Below the pieces are notes generated by a model. The model was not told the origin of the DNA. It saw only the letters and a program-made list of their open reading frames with translations, and ran no database searches. Shown piece after piece: positions 24,365-32,707 of a stretch of 64,000 nt of DNA (position 1 is the stretch's first letter; the number at the start of each line of letters is the position of its first letter). Source of the DNA: Tabrizicola piscis (GTDB lineage Bacteria > Pseudomonadota > Alphaproteobacteria > Rhodobacterales > Rhodobacteraceae); contig NZ_CP034328.1 in the NCBI RefSeq assembly GCF_003940805.1, positions 1,408,001 to 1,472,000 on the forward strand, read 5' to 3'. The position numbers and the translations under genes are program-made.

Positions 24365-25963
24365 TTACTTCCGGGTGATCCGCCCGTCGGTCATCGGCGT
24401 GTAGGGGCCGATCTTGGCCATGTATTCCGCGGTCACATCGGCAAGGTCCGGCCCGAAGTCATAGGCATTGGCCGCATCGACAAACATCCGGTATCCGTCA
24501 CCGCCACCCCGGACATAGTTGTTGGACACCACCTTGTAGGTCGCCGCCGGGTCAATCGGACCCCAGGCATCGCCCCCCACCAGCACCATCACATCGCTGA
24601 CCCGCGATCCCGCCGGCTGCGCCGGATCGAAGGTGTACTTCAGGCCGGCCACCTGGGCAAAGCGGCCCGCGCCCTCCTCAAGCTGGCTCACGCCATTTTC
24701 CAGCGCCGTAACGATGGTTTCGCCGGTCACCTCAAAGGTGGACAGCGTGTTCTGGAACGGCAGGACCGACAGCACCTCTCCCATCGTGACCGGCCCGGCG
24801 TCGATGCTGGACCGCACGCCGCCGCCGTTCTGAATGGCGATGGTCACGCCCTGATCCGCCACCCGGTCCAGCATTGCCTCGGCGATCAGGTTGCCCATCG
24901 GGCATTCCACCGCCCGGCACGTCTCGCGACTGCCGTCGATATCGGCGGTGCTTTCGGCCACCACCTTGTTCTTCAGCTCTTCGATGGGCGCGCCCATTTC
25001 CTTGACCCGCGCTTCGATTTCCGGGTCGGGGACGACACTGGCATCCAGCAGGATCGTGTCGCCTTCGGCGAACTTCAGGTTCCCGGCGTCATCGAAGGTC
25101 AGCTCCAGATGACCGACATATTTGGAATAGGCATAGGCCTGCACCACCGGAACCAATGCCCCGTTCTGCCCATCAACCCAGGTTGGATAGGGCCCGCCCC
25201 GCTTGGGGTCGGTCGCGGACAACAGCGTGTGCGAATGGCCACCCACAACCGCATCCAGACCGGGCACGGCAGCGGCAATGTCCATGTCCTTCTTGTAGCC
25301 GACATGGTTCAGCGCGATGATCTTGGTCACGCCTTCCGCCTCAAGCGCTGCGACATCCGCGCTCAGGCTGTCGATCTCATCCTGAAAGATCACGTTTGGC
25401 CCGGGGCTGGAGGTATCGACCGTATCCGTCGCAAGGGCCGAGATGATGCCGATCTTCTCGCCCCCGACCTCCAGCACCACATGGTTCTGGACCCGCCCGG
25501 CCAGCACATTCGACTGGCTGACGTCGGTGTTGCCGCTGATGACGGGAAAGGTCACCTTGTCGAGGAAGCTCGCCAGCCCCTCCGGTCCGTCGTCAAACTC
25601 ATGGTTCCCCACGGCCATCGCGTCGAACCCGATCTTTTCCATGAACTCAGCCTCGGCCGCGCCTTTGTAGGTCGTGTAGAACAGGCTGCCCTGAAACTGG
25701 TCACCCGCATCCAGAACGATGACGTTCTGCCCTTCCGCGATCAGCCCGTCGCGCAGTTCCTTGATCTTGGTCGCCACCCGGGCAACGCCCCCGAAACACT
25801 TGTTCTCTGCCGCATCCTCAGCCGAGCAGGTGCTGTCAAACGCATTGATATGTTCAATCCGGCTGTGCAAGTCGTTGATGTGAATGACATGCAGCGTGTA
25901 ATCCGCCTGCGCCATGCCAGACGAAAGCGCAACCACGGCGCTGGTAAGGAAAAGTGCCCGCAT
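24365..25963 (-). CDS. Bifunctional 5'-nucleotidase / 2',3'-cyclic phosphodiesterase family protein (UshA-like)
   Basis: A 532-aa periplasmic metallophosphoesterase. After a signal peptide (cleavage near AQA, residue 20) come the metal-site motifs of the calcineurin-like fold: IHINDLHSR, DAGDQFQGS, VGNHEFDDG and the paired GGHSH. The C-terminal half has the 5'-nucleotidase substrate domain (MGNLIAEAML, QNGGGVRSSI, VSNNYVRGGGDGY). It would release phosphate and nucleosides from external nucleotides. Two adjacent ATGs occur; the second has better spacing from GGGAG. A strong terminator follows it. Confidence 0.92.
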   Translation of the reverse strand: MRALFLTSAVVALSSGMAQADYTLHVIHINDLHSRIEHINAFDSTCSAEDAAENKCFGGVARVATKIKELRDGLIAEGQNVIVLDAGDQFQGSLFYTTYKGAAEAEFMEKIGFDAMAVGNHEFDDGPEGLASFLDKVTFPVISGNTDVSQSNVLAGRVQNHVVLEVGGEKIGIISALATDTVDTSSPGPNVIFQDEIDSLSADVAALEAEGVTKIIALNHVGYKKDMDIAAAVPGLDAVVGGHSHTLLSATDPKRGGPYPTWVDGQNGALVPVVQAYAYSKYVGHLELTFDDAGNLKFAEGDTILLDASVVPDPEIEARVKEMGAPIEELKNKVVAESTADIDGSRETCRAVECPMGNLIAEAMLDRVADQGVTIAIQNGGGVRSSIDAGPVTMGEVLSVLPFQNTLSTFEVTGETIVTALENGVSQLEEGAGRFAQVAGLKYTFDPAQPAGSRVSDVMVLVGGDAWGPIDPAATYKVVSNNYVRGGGDGYRMFVDAANAYDFGPDLADVTAEYMAKIGPYTPMTDGRITRK

Positions 25964-26113
25964 CATAAGCTCCCTTATTGGTTGATACCCAAACCTGCCT
26001 TTGCAGCCGCGCAGAGTCAAAGCCTTGTCGCACCCGCCCGGTTGTCCACGCCTGCATTGGCGCAACCGCGCTGACGGATTGACCGCGCGCCCGGCACAAG
26101 GCACAAGCGCGGC

Positions 26114-26452
26114 ATGTTGATCCTGAAGATCTTCCGCCGCCCCGAATGGGATGCCTTCCGCACCGCGGGCGAGACGCTCGGCGCGCCGATCGACCTTGCG
26201 GATGGCTACATTCATTTCTCGACCCCCGCGCAGGTGGCCGAAACGGCGGCAAAATGGTTCGCCACGGAAAGTGATCTTGTCCTTGTCGCCTTCGATCCGG
26301 ACCGGCTTGGCCCCGCCCTGAAGTGGGAGCCTTCACGCGGCGGCCAGCTTTTCCCGCATCTCTACCGCGCGCTGCGGCTGGATGAGGTCGTGTGGGACAA
26401 AAGCCTGCCCCTTGGCGCCACCGGCCACATCTTCCCCGAGGGGCTGTGGTGA
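26114..26452 (+). CDS. DUF952 domain-containing protein
   Basis: A 112-aa protein filling one DUF952 domain: [12 protein letters not shown] near residue 31, [16 protein letters not shown] near residue 75 and a C-terminal GHIFPEGLW. The family has no proven activity; the conserved His and Glu resemble those of small ADP-ribosyl-processing folds, but that is only an impression. It overlaps pyrD by 4 bases (GTGA), so the two are co-translated. Confidence 0.88.
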   Translation: MLILKIFRRPEWDAFRTAGETLGAPIDLADGYIHFSTPAQVAETAAKWFATESDLVLVAFDPDRLGPALKWEPSRGGQLFPHLYRALRLDEVVWDKSLPLGATGHIFPEGLW

Positions 26453-27510
26453 CTGCGTTTGAACGCGCCGGGCTGGCCCTGCTGCACCGCTGCGATCCGG
26501 AACGCGCCCATGCCTTGTCACTTCTGGCGCTGAACCTGGGCCTTGCCCCCCTGCCCGGCCCGGTCCGGAGCGCCCGCCTTGCGACCAGCCTAGCCGGGAT
26601 GGCCCTGTTGAACCCCGTCGGCCTTGCCGCGGGATATGACAAGAACGCCACCGCCATCGCCGCCCTCAGCCGCGCCGGTTTCGGGTTTGTCGAGGTTGGG
26701 GCGGCTACCCCTCTGCCCCAGCCCGGAAATCCCCGGCCACGCCTCTTTCGCCTGTCGGAAGACCGCGCCGCCATCAACCGGTTCGGCTTCAACAACGACG
26801 GCGCCCCCGCCATCGCCGACCGTCTCGCCCGCCGCACCAAGGGGCCAGTGCCGGTCGGGCTGAACCTTGGCGCCAACAAGACCTCGGACAACCGCGCCGC
26901 CGACTTTGCCCGTGTGCTGGCCACCTGCGGCCCGCATGTCGATTTCGCCACGGTCAACGTCAGCTCCCCCAACACCGAGAAACTGCGCGACCTGCAAGGC
27001 CCCGCCGCGCTGGCAGCCCTGCTCGCCGGGGTGATGGAAGCCCGCGCCGCCCTGCCGACCCCGATCCCGATTTTCCTGAAAATCGCCCCCGACCTTACCC
27101 CGGACGATCTCGCCCAGATTGCCGAGGTAGCACTTGCCTCAGGCCTCTCCGGCATCATCGCCACCAACACCACCCTGTCGCGCGAAGGTTTGAAATCTGC
27201 AAACCGGGGCCAAGCCGGCGGCCTATCCGGCGCGCCTTTGTTCGAAAAGTCCACCCGCGTCCTTGCCCAGCTTTCGCAACTGACCGATGGCAAACTGCCC
27301 CTGATCGGTGTCGGCGGCATCTCCTCTCCCGAAGACGCCTACGCCAAGATCCGCGCCGGGGCCTCAGCCGTGCAGCTTTACACCGCAATGGTCTACCACG
27401 GCCTCAGCCTCATTCCCCGCATTGCAACGGGCCTCGACACCCTTCTCGCCCAAGACGGCTTCAACACCGTCGCCGACGCCGTCGGCACCAACCGCTGCGC
27501 TTGGCTTTGA
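26449..27510 (+). CDS. pyrD: Quinone-dependent dihydroorotate dehydrogenase
   Basis: A class 2 dihydroorotate dehydrogenase of 353 aa that oxidises dihydroorotate to orotate in pyrimidine synthesis and passes electrons to the quinone pool. Class 2 marks include the amphipathic N-terminal helix, [12 protein letters not shown] near residue 47, [17 protein letters not shown], the FMN-binding TNTT and IGVGGISS near the C-terminus. The start is a GTG overlapping the DUF952 stop; no in-frame ATG sits near a good ribosome site. Confidence 0.94.
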   Translation: MTAFERAGLALLHRCDPERAHALSLLALNLGLAPLPGPVRSARLATSLAGMALLNPVGLAAGYDKNATAIAALSRAGFGFVEVGAATPLPQPGNPRPRLFRLSEDRAAINRFGFNNDGAPAIADRLARRTKGPVPVGLNLGANKTSDNRAADFARVLATCGPHVDFATVNVSSPNTEKLRDLQGPAALAALLAGVMEARAALPTPIPIFLKIAPDLTPDDLAQIAEVALASGLSGIIATNTTLSREGLKSANRGQAGGLSGAPLFEKSTRVLAQLSQLTDGKLPLIGVGGISSPEDAYAKIRAGASAVQLYTAMVYHGLSLIPRIATGLDTLLAQDGFNTVADAVGTNRCAWL

Positions 27511-27528
27511 CGCACCGCCCAAAGCCCT

Positions 27529-27579
27529 TTCACATTGGCACAAATATCCCGGGGGTCCGGGGGCAGCGCCCCCGGCGGC
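27529..27579 (+). repeat. CAAATATCCC intergenic repeat, copy 1
   Basis: TTTCACATTGGCACAAATAT is followed by CCCGGGGG and a G/C-rich hairpin (CCGGGGGCAGCGCCCCCGG). The same block, with variable hairpin, occurs at 46339-46390 and 63628-63680. It lies just after pyrD. Confidence 0.6.
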
Positions 27580-27588
27580 CAGCCAAGC

Positions 27589-27825
27589 CTAGAACGCCTT
27601 GAAGGTCATCGTGGTCAAGGTCCGCTGGATGTCCGGAATGTCGAACAGCTTGGACGACAGGTAATGCCCGCTATCCTGATCATCCGGGATATAGACCTTC
27701 GCGATCAGGTCATAGTCGCCGCTGGTCGAATACATCTCGCTGACAACCTCACGGTCCCAGATCGCGTCGGCCACCGCATAGGTGGTGCCCGGCGTGCAGC
27801 GGAACTGGACGAAAACCAAGGCCAT
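27589..27825 (-). CDS. Stand-alone Lrp/AsnC effector-binding (RAM) domain protein
   Basis: A 78-aa protein equal to the C-terminal ligand domain of Lrp/AsnC regulators, with no DNA-binding helix. The start FVQFRCTPG, GDYDLIAKVYIPD near residue 36 and DIPDIQRTLTTMTF near the end follow the RAM-domain pattern. Such single-domain proteins are known in archaea and bacteria and may bind amino acids or modulate full-length Lrp proteins. Separated from the helicase gene by 21 bases on the same strand. Confidence 0.85.
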   Translation of the reverse strand: MALVFVQFRCTPGTTYAVADAIWDREVVSEMYSTSGDYDLIAKVYIPDDQDSGHYLSSKLFDIPDIQRTLTTMTFKAF

Positions 27826-27846
27826 CGGACCCTCCCTCTTCTTGCC

Positions 27847-29394
27847 CTACCCTAGATCGCCCGGCGCGTCAGGGGAAGCCTCGGCCAAGGCCAAAGGTGC
27901 GGGTTCGCGCTTCAGATCGTCGATCGACAGCGGCGCCAGCGGCCGCGCCAGCCGGTTTCGCACCACCCAATGCAGCCGCGTCTGGGCTCGGGTGATCGCG
28001 ACATAGGCCAACCGCTTCCACAAGGGCACCCCGGCCTCGTTCCGCCCCGACTGGGCGGCGGCGTAAAGATCGGGGGCGAACACCTGAACGTCCTCCCACT
28101 GCGACCCTTGCGCCTTGTGGATCGTCACCGCCGCGCCATGCAGAAAGGCCGCCCCCATCCGCGCCGCATGGGGGATGAAGGGCTCTTCCTCATCCGGCTT
28201 CTCGATCTTGATGATCGACGCCGCCGAAACCTGCGGCTCTTCCGCCCCCACGACATGCAACCGCGCGAATCCTTCGCGGTTGCCCTCGCCCAGATAGATC
28301 ACCTGCGCGCCCTTGATCAGGCCCCGCGCTTCCAGATCGATCCGCTTCTTCCTGTGCTTCAACGGCAACTCGATCCCGTCGCAGATCAGCGGTTCCCCCG
28401 GCAAAAGCTGATCCTCCGGAGCGCCATAGGCATTGCGGAAGGCCTGGATCAGCCGCACCCGCGTCGCGTTGCGCCAGACCAGCACGGGGGAGCGGGCCAT
28501 CAGCCCCGCCTCCACCCGCTCAGCCCAGACCACCCGGCCATCGTCGCGGGCCTTGGCCTGCACCATCGCCTCGAACTCTTCAAACCCCAGCCGGTCATCG
28601 CCCAGCGCATGGGCCAGATCCAGAATCGGGTTGTCTTGCGTTTGCCGGTGGATGCGGGACAGGGCAAGCCTGCGCGCCTCGGGCAGCTTGTCAAAGACCA
28701 TCGCCCCGGATGACCCCACCGGCGCCAGCTGGGCCGGGTCACCGAACAGCACCAGCACAGGAAAAATCTCGCGCAGATCCTCAAGCTGTCGTTCGTCCAG
28801 CATCGAGCTTTCGTCGACGAACCCCACGTCCAGCGGTTCTTCCCGCCGTTTCCAGCCCTTGATGAAATCACTGCCCTTCAGCCCAGCCGCAGCCAGAGCC
28901 CCGGGGATCGAGGCGACCTGCTGGTAAAACGCATGGGCCCGGTCCAGCGCCAGTTCCGTCAGCCCCTCGACCACCGGGCGCGGGCCAGTGCCAGCCAGCC
29001 ATTCGGCAATCTTTTCGTACTGTGGGTCATAGACCGGCGTGTACAGGATGCGGTGGATTGTGGTGGCCGGAACCCCGCGCAGCCGCAGGACCGATGCCGC
29101 CTTGTTCGTCGGCGCCAGAATCGCCAGCGTCCGGCGGTCCTTGCGCTTGCGCCCCTCATAATCGCCGGACACCACGTCCAGACCGGCCGCTTTCAGGCTG
29201 CGATACATCTCGGCCAAAAGCATCGTCTTGCCGGACCCCGCCTTGCCGACCACGGCCAGCACGGTTGCCTTGCCTTCGACCATCGGCGTGGTTGTGCCTT
29301 CCGCAAGGTCGATCCCATGGCCGACAAGCAACGCGGACAGGCGATCAAAGGCCTCGGCCTGGTCTTCCGAAAAGGTAAGGGCGGGCAGTTGCAT
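27847..29394 (-). CDS. RecD-like superfamily 1 DNA helicase / AAA ATPase
   Basis: A 515-aa helicase. Walker A GKAGSGKT is near residue 50, motif II VDESSM near residue 197, then FGDPAQLAPVG (motif III), SRIHRQ (motif IV), the C-terminal TIHKAQGSQWEDV and YVAITRA (motifs V and VI). This matches RecD2/TraA-type helicases. It lacks a nuclease domain and is shorter than RecD2, so it is probably a house-keeping repair helicase of the alphaproteobacterial type. The start was placed at the ATG before LPALTFSEDQ; an in-frame start 42 bases upstream adds an unconserved extension. Confidence 0.88.
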   Translation of the reverse strand: MQLPALTFSEDQAEAFDRLSALLVGHGIDLAEGTTTPMVEGKATVLAVVGKAGSGKTMLLAEMYRSLKAAGLDVVSGDYEGRKRKDRRTLAILAPTNKAASVLRLRGVPATTIHRILYTPVYDPQYEKIAEWLAGTGPRPVVEGLTELALDRAHAFYQQVASIPGALAAAGLKGSDFIKGWKRREEPLDVGFVDESSMLDERQLEDLREIFPVLVLFGDPAQLAPVGSSGAMVFDKLPEARRLALSRIHRQTQDNPILDLAHALGDDRLGFEEFEAMVQAKARDDGRVVWAERVEAGLMARSPVLVWRNATRVRLIQAFRNAYGAPEDQLLPGEPLICDGIELPLKHRKKRIDLEARGLIKGAQVIYLGEGNREGFARLHVVGAEEPQVSAASIIKIEKPDEEEPFIPHAARMGAAFLHGAAVTIHKAQGSQWEDVQVFAPDLYAAAQSGRNEAGVPLWKRLAYVAITRAQTRLHWVVRNRLARPLAPLSIDDLKREPAPLALAEASPDAPGDLG

Positions 29395-29435
29395 CGCCTG
29401 ACCATATCGCCGCCCGCCGCCCGGTGTAAGACCCA

Positions 29436-29657
29436 CTAATGGGCTTGGCGGCGGATGAAAATCGGAACGGGCCCGTCCATGTCAGCCTGAGCGCCGATCT
29501 CGCGCCGGGCGGTCACAAGCGTCTCCTCCACTTTCAGGGACAGTTCCGGCAAGTCATTCCTGCGGGCATAGTCCTGCAGGTCCGACAGCGTGTCGAAGAT
29601 CCAGTCGTGGCGCATCAATCCCTCGGGACGAACAATCCGCAGCTGCCCCGACGCCAT
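29436..29657 (-). CDS. Small conserved-looking hypothetical protein
   Basis: A 73-aa soluble protein with no recognised domain. It is rich in charged residues and predicted mostly helical, with a TLSDLQDYARRNDLPELSLK segment. It lies upstream of the helicase gene on the same strand. I believe similar proteins occur beside this helicase in related genomes, but cannot check that here. Confidence 0.65.
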   Translation of the reverse strand: MASGQLRIVRPEGLMRHDWIFDTLSDLQDYARRNDLPELSLKVEETLVTARREIGAQADMDGPVPIFIRRQAH

Positions 29658-29767
29658 GATGCCCTGATCGTCCCCGCCGGGCGGGGCAGCCAGTCATCAA
29701 CCGCGCCGGTTTCCTGCACCTGCAGACATAAGCCCCTCAAAGTAAACCACTGATTAAGGGTTGCAAG

Positions 29768-31072
29768 TCAAGCGCCTTTACTCGCCTCCAGCGTGTCCTC
29801 AAAGGTCCGCAGCCCGGTACGCGGGGCCTGCACCAGCACCGCCATGTTGCCGGGCTTGTGCTGGTTCTTCCACATCAGCGTATGCGCCCGCGGGATTTCG
29901 GACCAAGGGAACACCTCGGACATGCAGGGGTCCAGCCGCCGTTCCACCATCAGCTTGTTGGCGCTTGCCGCCTGCTTCAGATGGGCGAAATGGCTGCCCT
30001 GCAGACGCTTTTGGTGCATCCACATATAGCGGACGTCAAAGGTGCAGTTGAACCCGGTCGTCCCTGCGCAGATCACCACCATGCCGCCCTTCTTGCAGAC
30101 CAGGCTGGACACGGGGAACGTCGCCTCGCCCGGGTGTTCGAACACCATGTCGACGTTCACGCCCTTCCCGGTGATGTCCCAGATCGCCTTGCCAAAGCGC
30201 CGCGCCTCTTTCAGCCAGGTGTTGTACTCCTCGCTGCCAACCTTCGGCAGTTGCCCCCAGCAGCTGAAGTCATTGCGGTTGATCACCCCCTTGGCACCCA
30301 ACGACATGACGAAGTCCCGCTTCGTCTCGTCCGAAATCACCCCGATCGCATTGGCCCCGGCCGTATTGATCAACTGGATCGCATAAGACCCAAGGCCCCC
30401 GCTTGCGCCCCAGACCAGCACATTCTGCCCAGGCTTCAGGTCATGCGGCTCGTGCCCGAACAGCATCCGGTAGGCCGTGGCCAGCGTCAGCGTATAGCAG
30501 GCCGACTCCTCCCACGTCAGGTGTTTGGGGCGCGGCATCAACTGCTGCGCCTGCACCCGGGTGAACTGCGCAAAGCTGCCGTCCGGAGTTTCATACCCCC
30601 AGATCCGCTGCGTGGGCGAAAACATCGGATCACCGCCGTTGCATTCCTCGTCGTCGCCATCGTCCTGGTTGCAGTGGATCACCACCTCATCCCCGACTCT
30701 CCAGCGCTTCACCTTGTCGCCCACGGCCCAGACGATGCCCGAAGCATCCGACCCGGCGATGTGAAAGGCGGCCTTGTGGCCGTCAAACGGGCTGATCGGC
30801 TGGCCAAGACCGGCCCAGACCCCGTTGTAGTTGACCCCAGCCGCCATCACCATCACCAGCACTTCGTTGCTGTCGATCGCCCAGGTGTCCACCACCTCGA
30901 CCTGAAAGGCCATGTCGGGGGCGCCATGCCGGTCTCTCCGGATCGCCCAGGCATACATCTGCTTTGGCACATGCCCCAGCGGCGGCATCTCGCCCAGCTC
31001 ATACAGATCCTTTTTCGGCGCGTCGTAGATCGCAGGTGCAGATTGCGTGTCCAAAGCCAAACCAGCCTCCAT
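29768..31072 (-). CDS. ccr: Crotonyl-CoA carboxylase/reductase
   Basis: The key enzyme of the ethylmalonyl-CoA pathway, reductively carboxylating crotonyl-CoA to ethylmalonyl-CoA with NADPH and CO2. The 434-aa protein belongs to the zinc-free MDR superfamily: GVNYNGVWAGLGQP near residue 80, the nucleotide site VLVWGASGGLGSYAIQL near residue 215, and NVDMVFEHPGEATFP near residue 315. IWGYETPDGSFAQFTRVQ and the C-terminal PRTGLRTFEDTLEASK agree with my recollection of the R. sphaeroides enzyme. Promoter signals should lie in the 119-base gap upstream. Confidence 0.95.
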   Translation of the reverse strand: MEAGLALDTQSAPAIYDAPKKDLYELGEMPPLGHVPKQMYAWAIRRDRHGAPDMAFQVEVVDTWAIDSNEVLVMVMAAGVNYNGVWAGLGQPISPFDGHKAAFHIAGSDASGIVWAVGDKVKRWRVGDEVVIHCNQDDGDDEECNGGDPMFSPTQRIWGYETPDGSFAQFTRVQAQQLMPRPKHLTWEESACYTLTLATAYRMLFGHEPHDLKPGQNVLVWGASGGLGSYAIQLINTAGANAIGVISDETKRDFVMSLGAKGVINRNDFSCWGQLPKVGSEEYNTWLKEARRFGKAIWDITGKGVNVDMVFEHPGEATFPVSSLVCKKGGMVVICAGTTGFNCTFDVRYMWMHQKRLQGSHFAHLKQAASANKLMVERRLDPCMSEVFPWSEIPRAHTLMWKNQHKPGNMAVLVQAPRTGLRTFEDTLEASKGA

Positions 31073-31168
31073 CTTTGATGCCGCGCCGCAGAATCAGCGC
31101 GCCTTGTCCGCAGCTAACCGACGGCTGCGCAACTTTGCAATAGGATGATTGGGTGTTTTTGTAATTTT

Positions 31169-31199
31169 ATGTCTGCGGCGTTGCAGCAACGTCAGACAT
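31169..31199. other. Nested inverted repeat upstream of ccr
   Basis: ATGTCTG-cgg-CGTTGC-a-GCAACG-t-CAGACAT: two pairs of arms (7 and 6 bases) nested around one centre. It overlaps the acyltransferase stop codon and lies about 100 bases upstream of ccr. It may be a regulator site for ccr or a 3' hairpin of the acyltransferase mRNA. Confidence 0.45.
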
Positions 31200-32526
31200 C
31201 CGGGATCGCAGCCGCATAGAAGCCCAGCAGCCGCCGCTCCGAGGGCACGGGTTGCAGGCTGTCGCTGACCAGCCCCCGCGCGATCAGGGGGGCAAGGCCT
31301 TCCTCTAGGGCTGCATCCAGACCCTGCGGCGGCAGCTTCAGCACCGCCCCCGCCGCCGTCAGCCGCGCGACCAGCGCCTCGATCCGCCCGCGCAACTCTG
31401 CGCGTGAGGCAGCCCCATCGCCCAGCGCCCGTGCCACCAGCGGCACAGGCAGCACCGGCACAACCTCGGCAATCGCGGCCATCAACCGCGCGCCAAGCCC
31501 GTCCACCGTCCCGCCCCCAGCCAGAAAGGCCCGTAAGCTGACCGGGGCGCCAAACCCCGCCGCCGCAGTGCCAAACCCCTTCCTGCGTCCCATCAGGCGG
31601 GCCATCAGATACCGTGCCGTTTGCCATGCCGCCCGGACCGGCCGGTTGCGAAAGCGCCGCGTCTCTCGGGCCGCTGCGTCGACCAGCACCCGGTCCTCCA
31701 GCACCCGGTCATAGGCCAGACCCACCGGAACGAAGACCACATCGCGCCCGTCCGGCCTGAAACCCTCGACGATGTAGCTGATCAGCCCCATCTTCGCAGG
31801 GCCCACGCGCCCGTCCAGACTAAGCCCACCTTCGGGAAAGATCGCCTGCGTCGTGCCCTCTTCGGTCGCCATCTGGACATAGCGCGCCAGCACCCGCCGA
31901 TAGAGCGCGTTGCGGCTGCCACGCCGGATGAAATAGGCCCCCATCGCCCGGATCATCACGCTCAACGGCCAGACCCGCGCCCATTCCCCCACCGCATAGG
32001 ACAGGGCCGCGCGGTCCGCCACCAGCCAGGTGATCAGCACATAGTCCATGTTCGAGCGGTGGTTCATCACAAAGACCACGGTCGCCTTCGGGTCGACATG
32101 GGCCAGTTCCTTGTCCACCTTGCCCACCCGAACCCGGTACAGAAACCGGCTCAGGCCCTTCGCCGCCCGCGTGGCAAAGCCGAAATACAATGTCGCGGAA
32201 AACCCCGGCACGATTTCTCGGGCGTAGCGCCGCGCCTCTTCAAAGGCCACCTCGCCCGGCACGCCCGTTTCGGCCGCATGCGCCATCGCCGCTTCCACCA
32301 CGTTCGGATCATAGGCCAGCCGCGCCACCATGTCTGACCGCTGCGCCAGCTTGAACAGGTCGACCTTCCGGTCCAGCCGCGCATTCAGCCGCTGCATCGC
32401 CCGTTCAGCCCGACGCCGGAAGAACCACCTGACCGAGGGGAACAGGAAATGCGTGGCGAAACTGACCATGGCAAAGCCAAGAATCAGCGCCAAAAGCCAG
32501 ACCGGAACCGCCACTGTACCGAACAT
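31192..32526 (-). CDS. 1-acyl-sn-glycerol-3-phosphate acyltransferase-like protein (PlsB/PlsC superfamily)
   Basis: A 444-aa acyltransferase of phospholipid synthesis. One membrane segment is at the N-terminus (residues 6-25). The catalytic HxxxxD is in VMNHRSNMDY near residue 158, and the acceptor motif FPEGGLSLDG is near residue 230. The size and the NHRSNMDY form fit PlsB-like proteins of alphaproteobacteria better than short PlsC proteins. It lies between ccr and ecm; a role in the ethylmalonyl-CoA pathway is not expected. The start was chosen before FGTVAVPVWLL; a much longer frame upstream covers repeat-rich non-coding DNA. Confidence 0.83.
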   Translation of the reverse strand: MFGTVAVPVWLLALILGFAMVSFATHFLFPSVRWFFRRRAERAMQRLNARLDRKVDLFKLAQRSDMVARLAYDPNVVEAAMAHAAETGVPGEVAFEEARRYAREIVPGFSATLYFGFATRAAKGLSRFLYRVRVGKVDKELAHVDPKATVVFVMNHRSNMDYVLITWLVADRAALSYAVGEWARVWPLSVMIRAMGAYFIRRGSRNALYRRVLARYVQMATEEGTTQAIFPEGGLSLDGRVGPAKMGLISYIVEGFRPDGRDVVFVPVGLAYDRVLEDRVLVDAAARETRRFRNRPVRAAWQTARYLMARLMGRRKGFGTAAAGFGAPVSLRAFLAGGGTVDGLGARLMAAIAEVVPVLPVPLVARALGDGAASRAELRGRIEALVARLTAAGAVLKLPPQGLDAALEEGLAPLIARGLVSDSLQPVPSERRLLGFYAAAIPDV

Positions 32527-32562
32527 CGGCCTACCCTGCCCGAAACCGGAAACCTCGTCGAT

Positions 32563-32619
32563 GACTTCGTCACTCCTCGCAGGCGCCCCCGCGACGAGAA
32601 GACGAAGTCGCACGAGGAG
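32563..32619. other. Interleaved inverted repeats upstream of ecm
   Basis: Arms A (GACTTCGTC, 32563-32571) and A' (GACGAAGTC, 32601-32609) alternate with B (CTCCTCG, 32573-32579) and B' (CGAGGAG, 32613-32619), giving an A-B-A'-B' order. The region lies between the divergent acyltransferase and ecm genes and includes the ecm leader or promoter. Confidence 0.5.
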
Positions 32620-32707
32620 CATCGCCGCAGCGCAGCGATTGACATTGGCATGAAATTTCGCATATGCCAGCCTCAGCGCAACAAAATTACCGCACGACGA
32701 GGCTGAG

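Noticed and set aside
24008..26074. A 688-codon open frame opposite the 5'-nucleotidase gene
   Set aside because: Shadow of a clear metallophosphoesterase; no independent signal.
29672..29686. CCCCGC/GCGGGG hairpin before the small gene at 29436-29657
   Set aside because: Only six base pairs of pure G/C in a high-GC genome with no T run; expected by chance.
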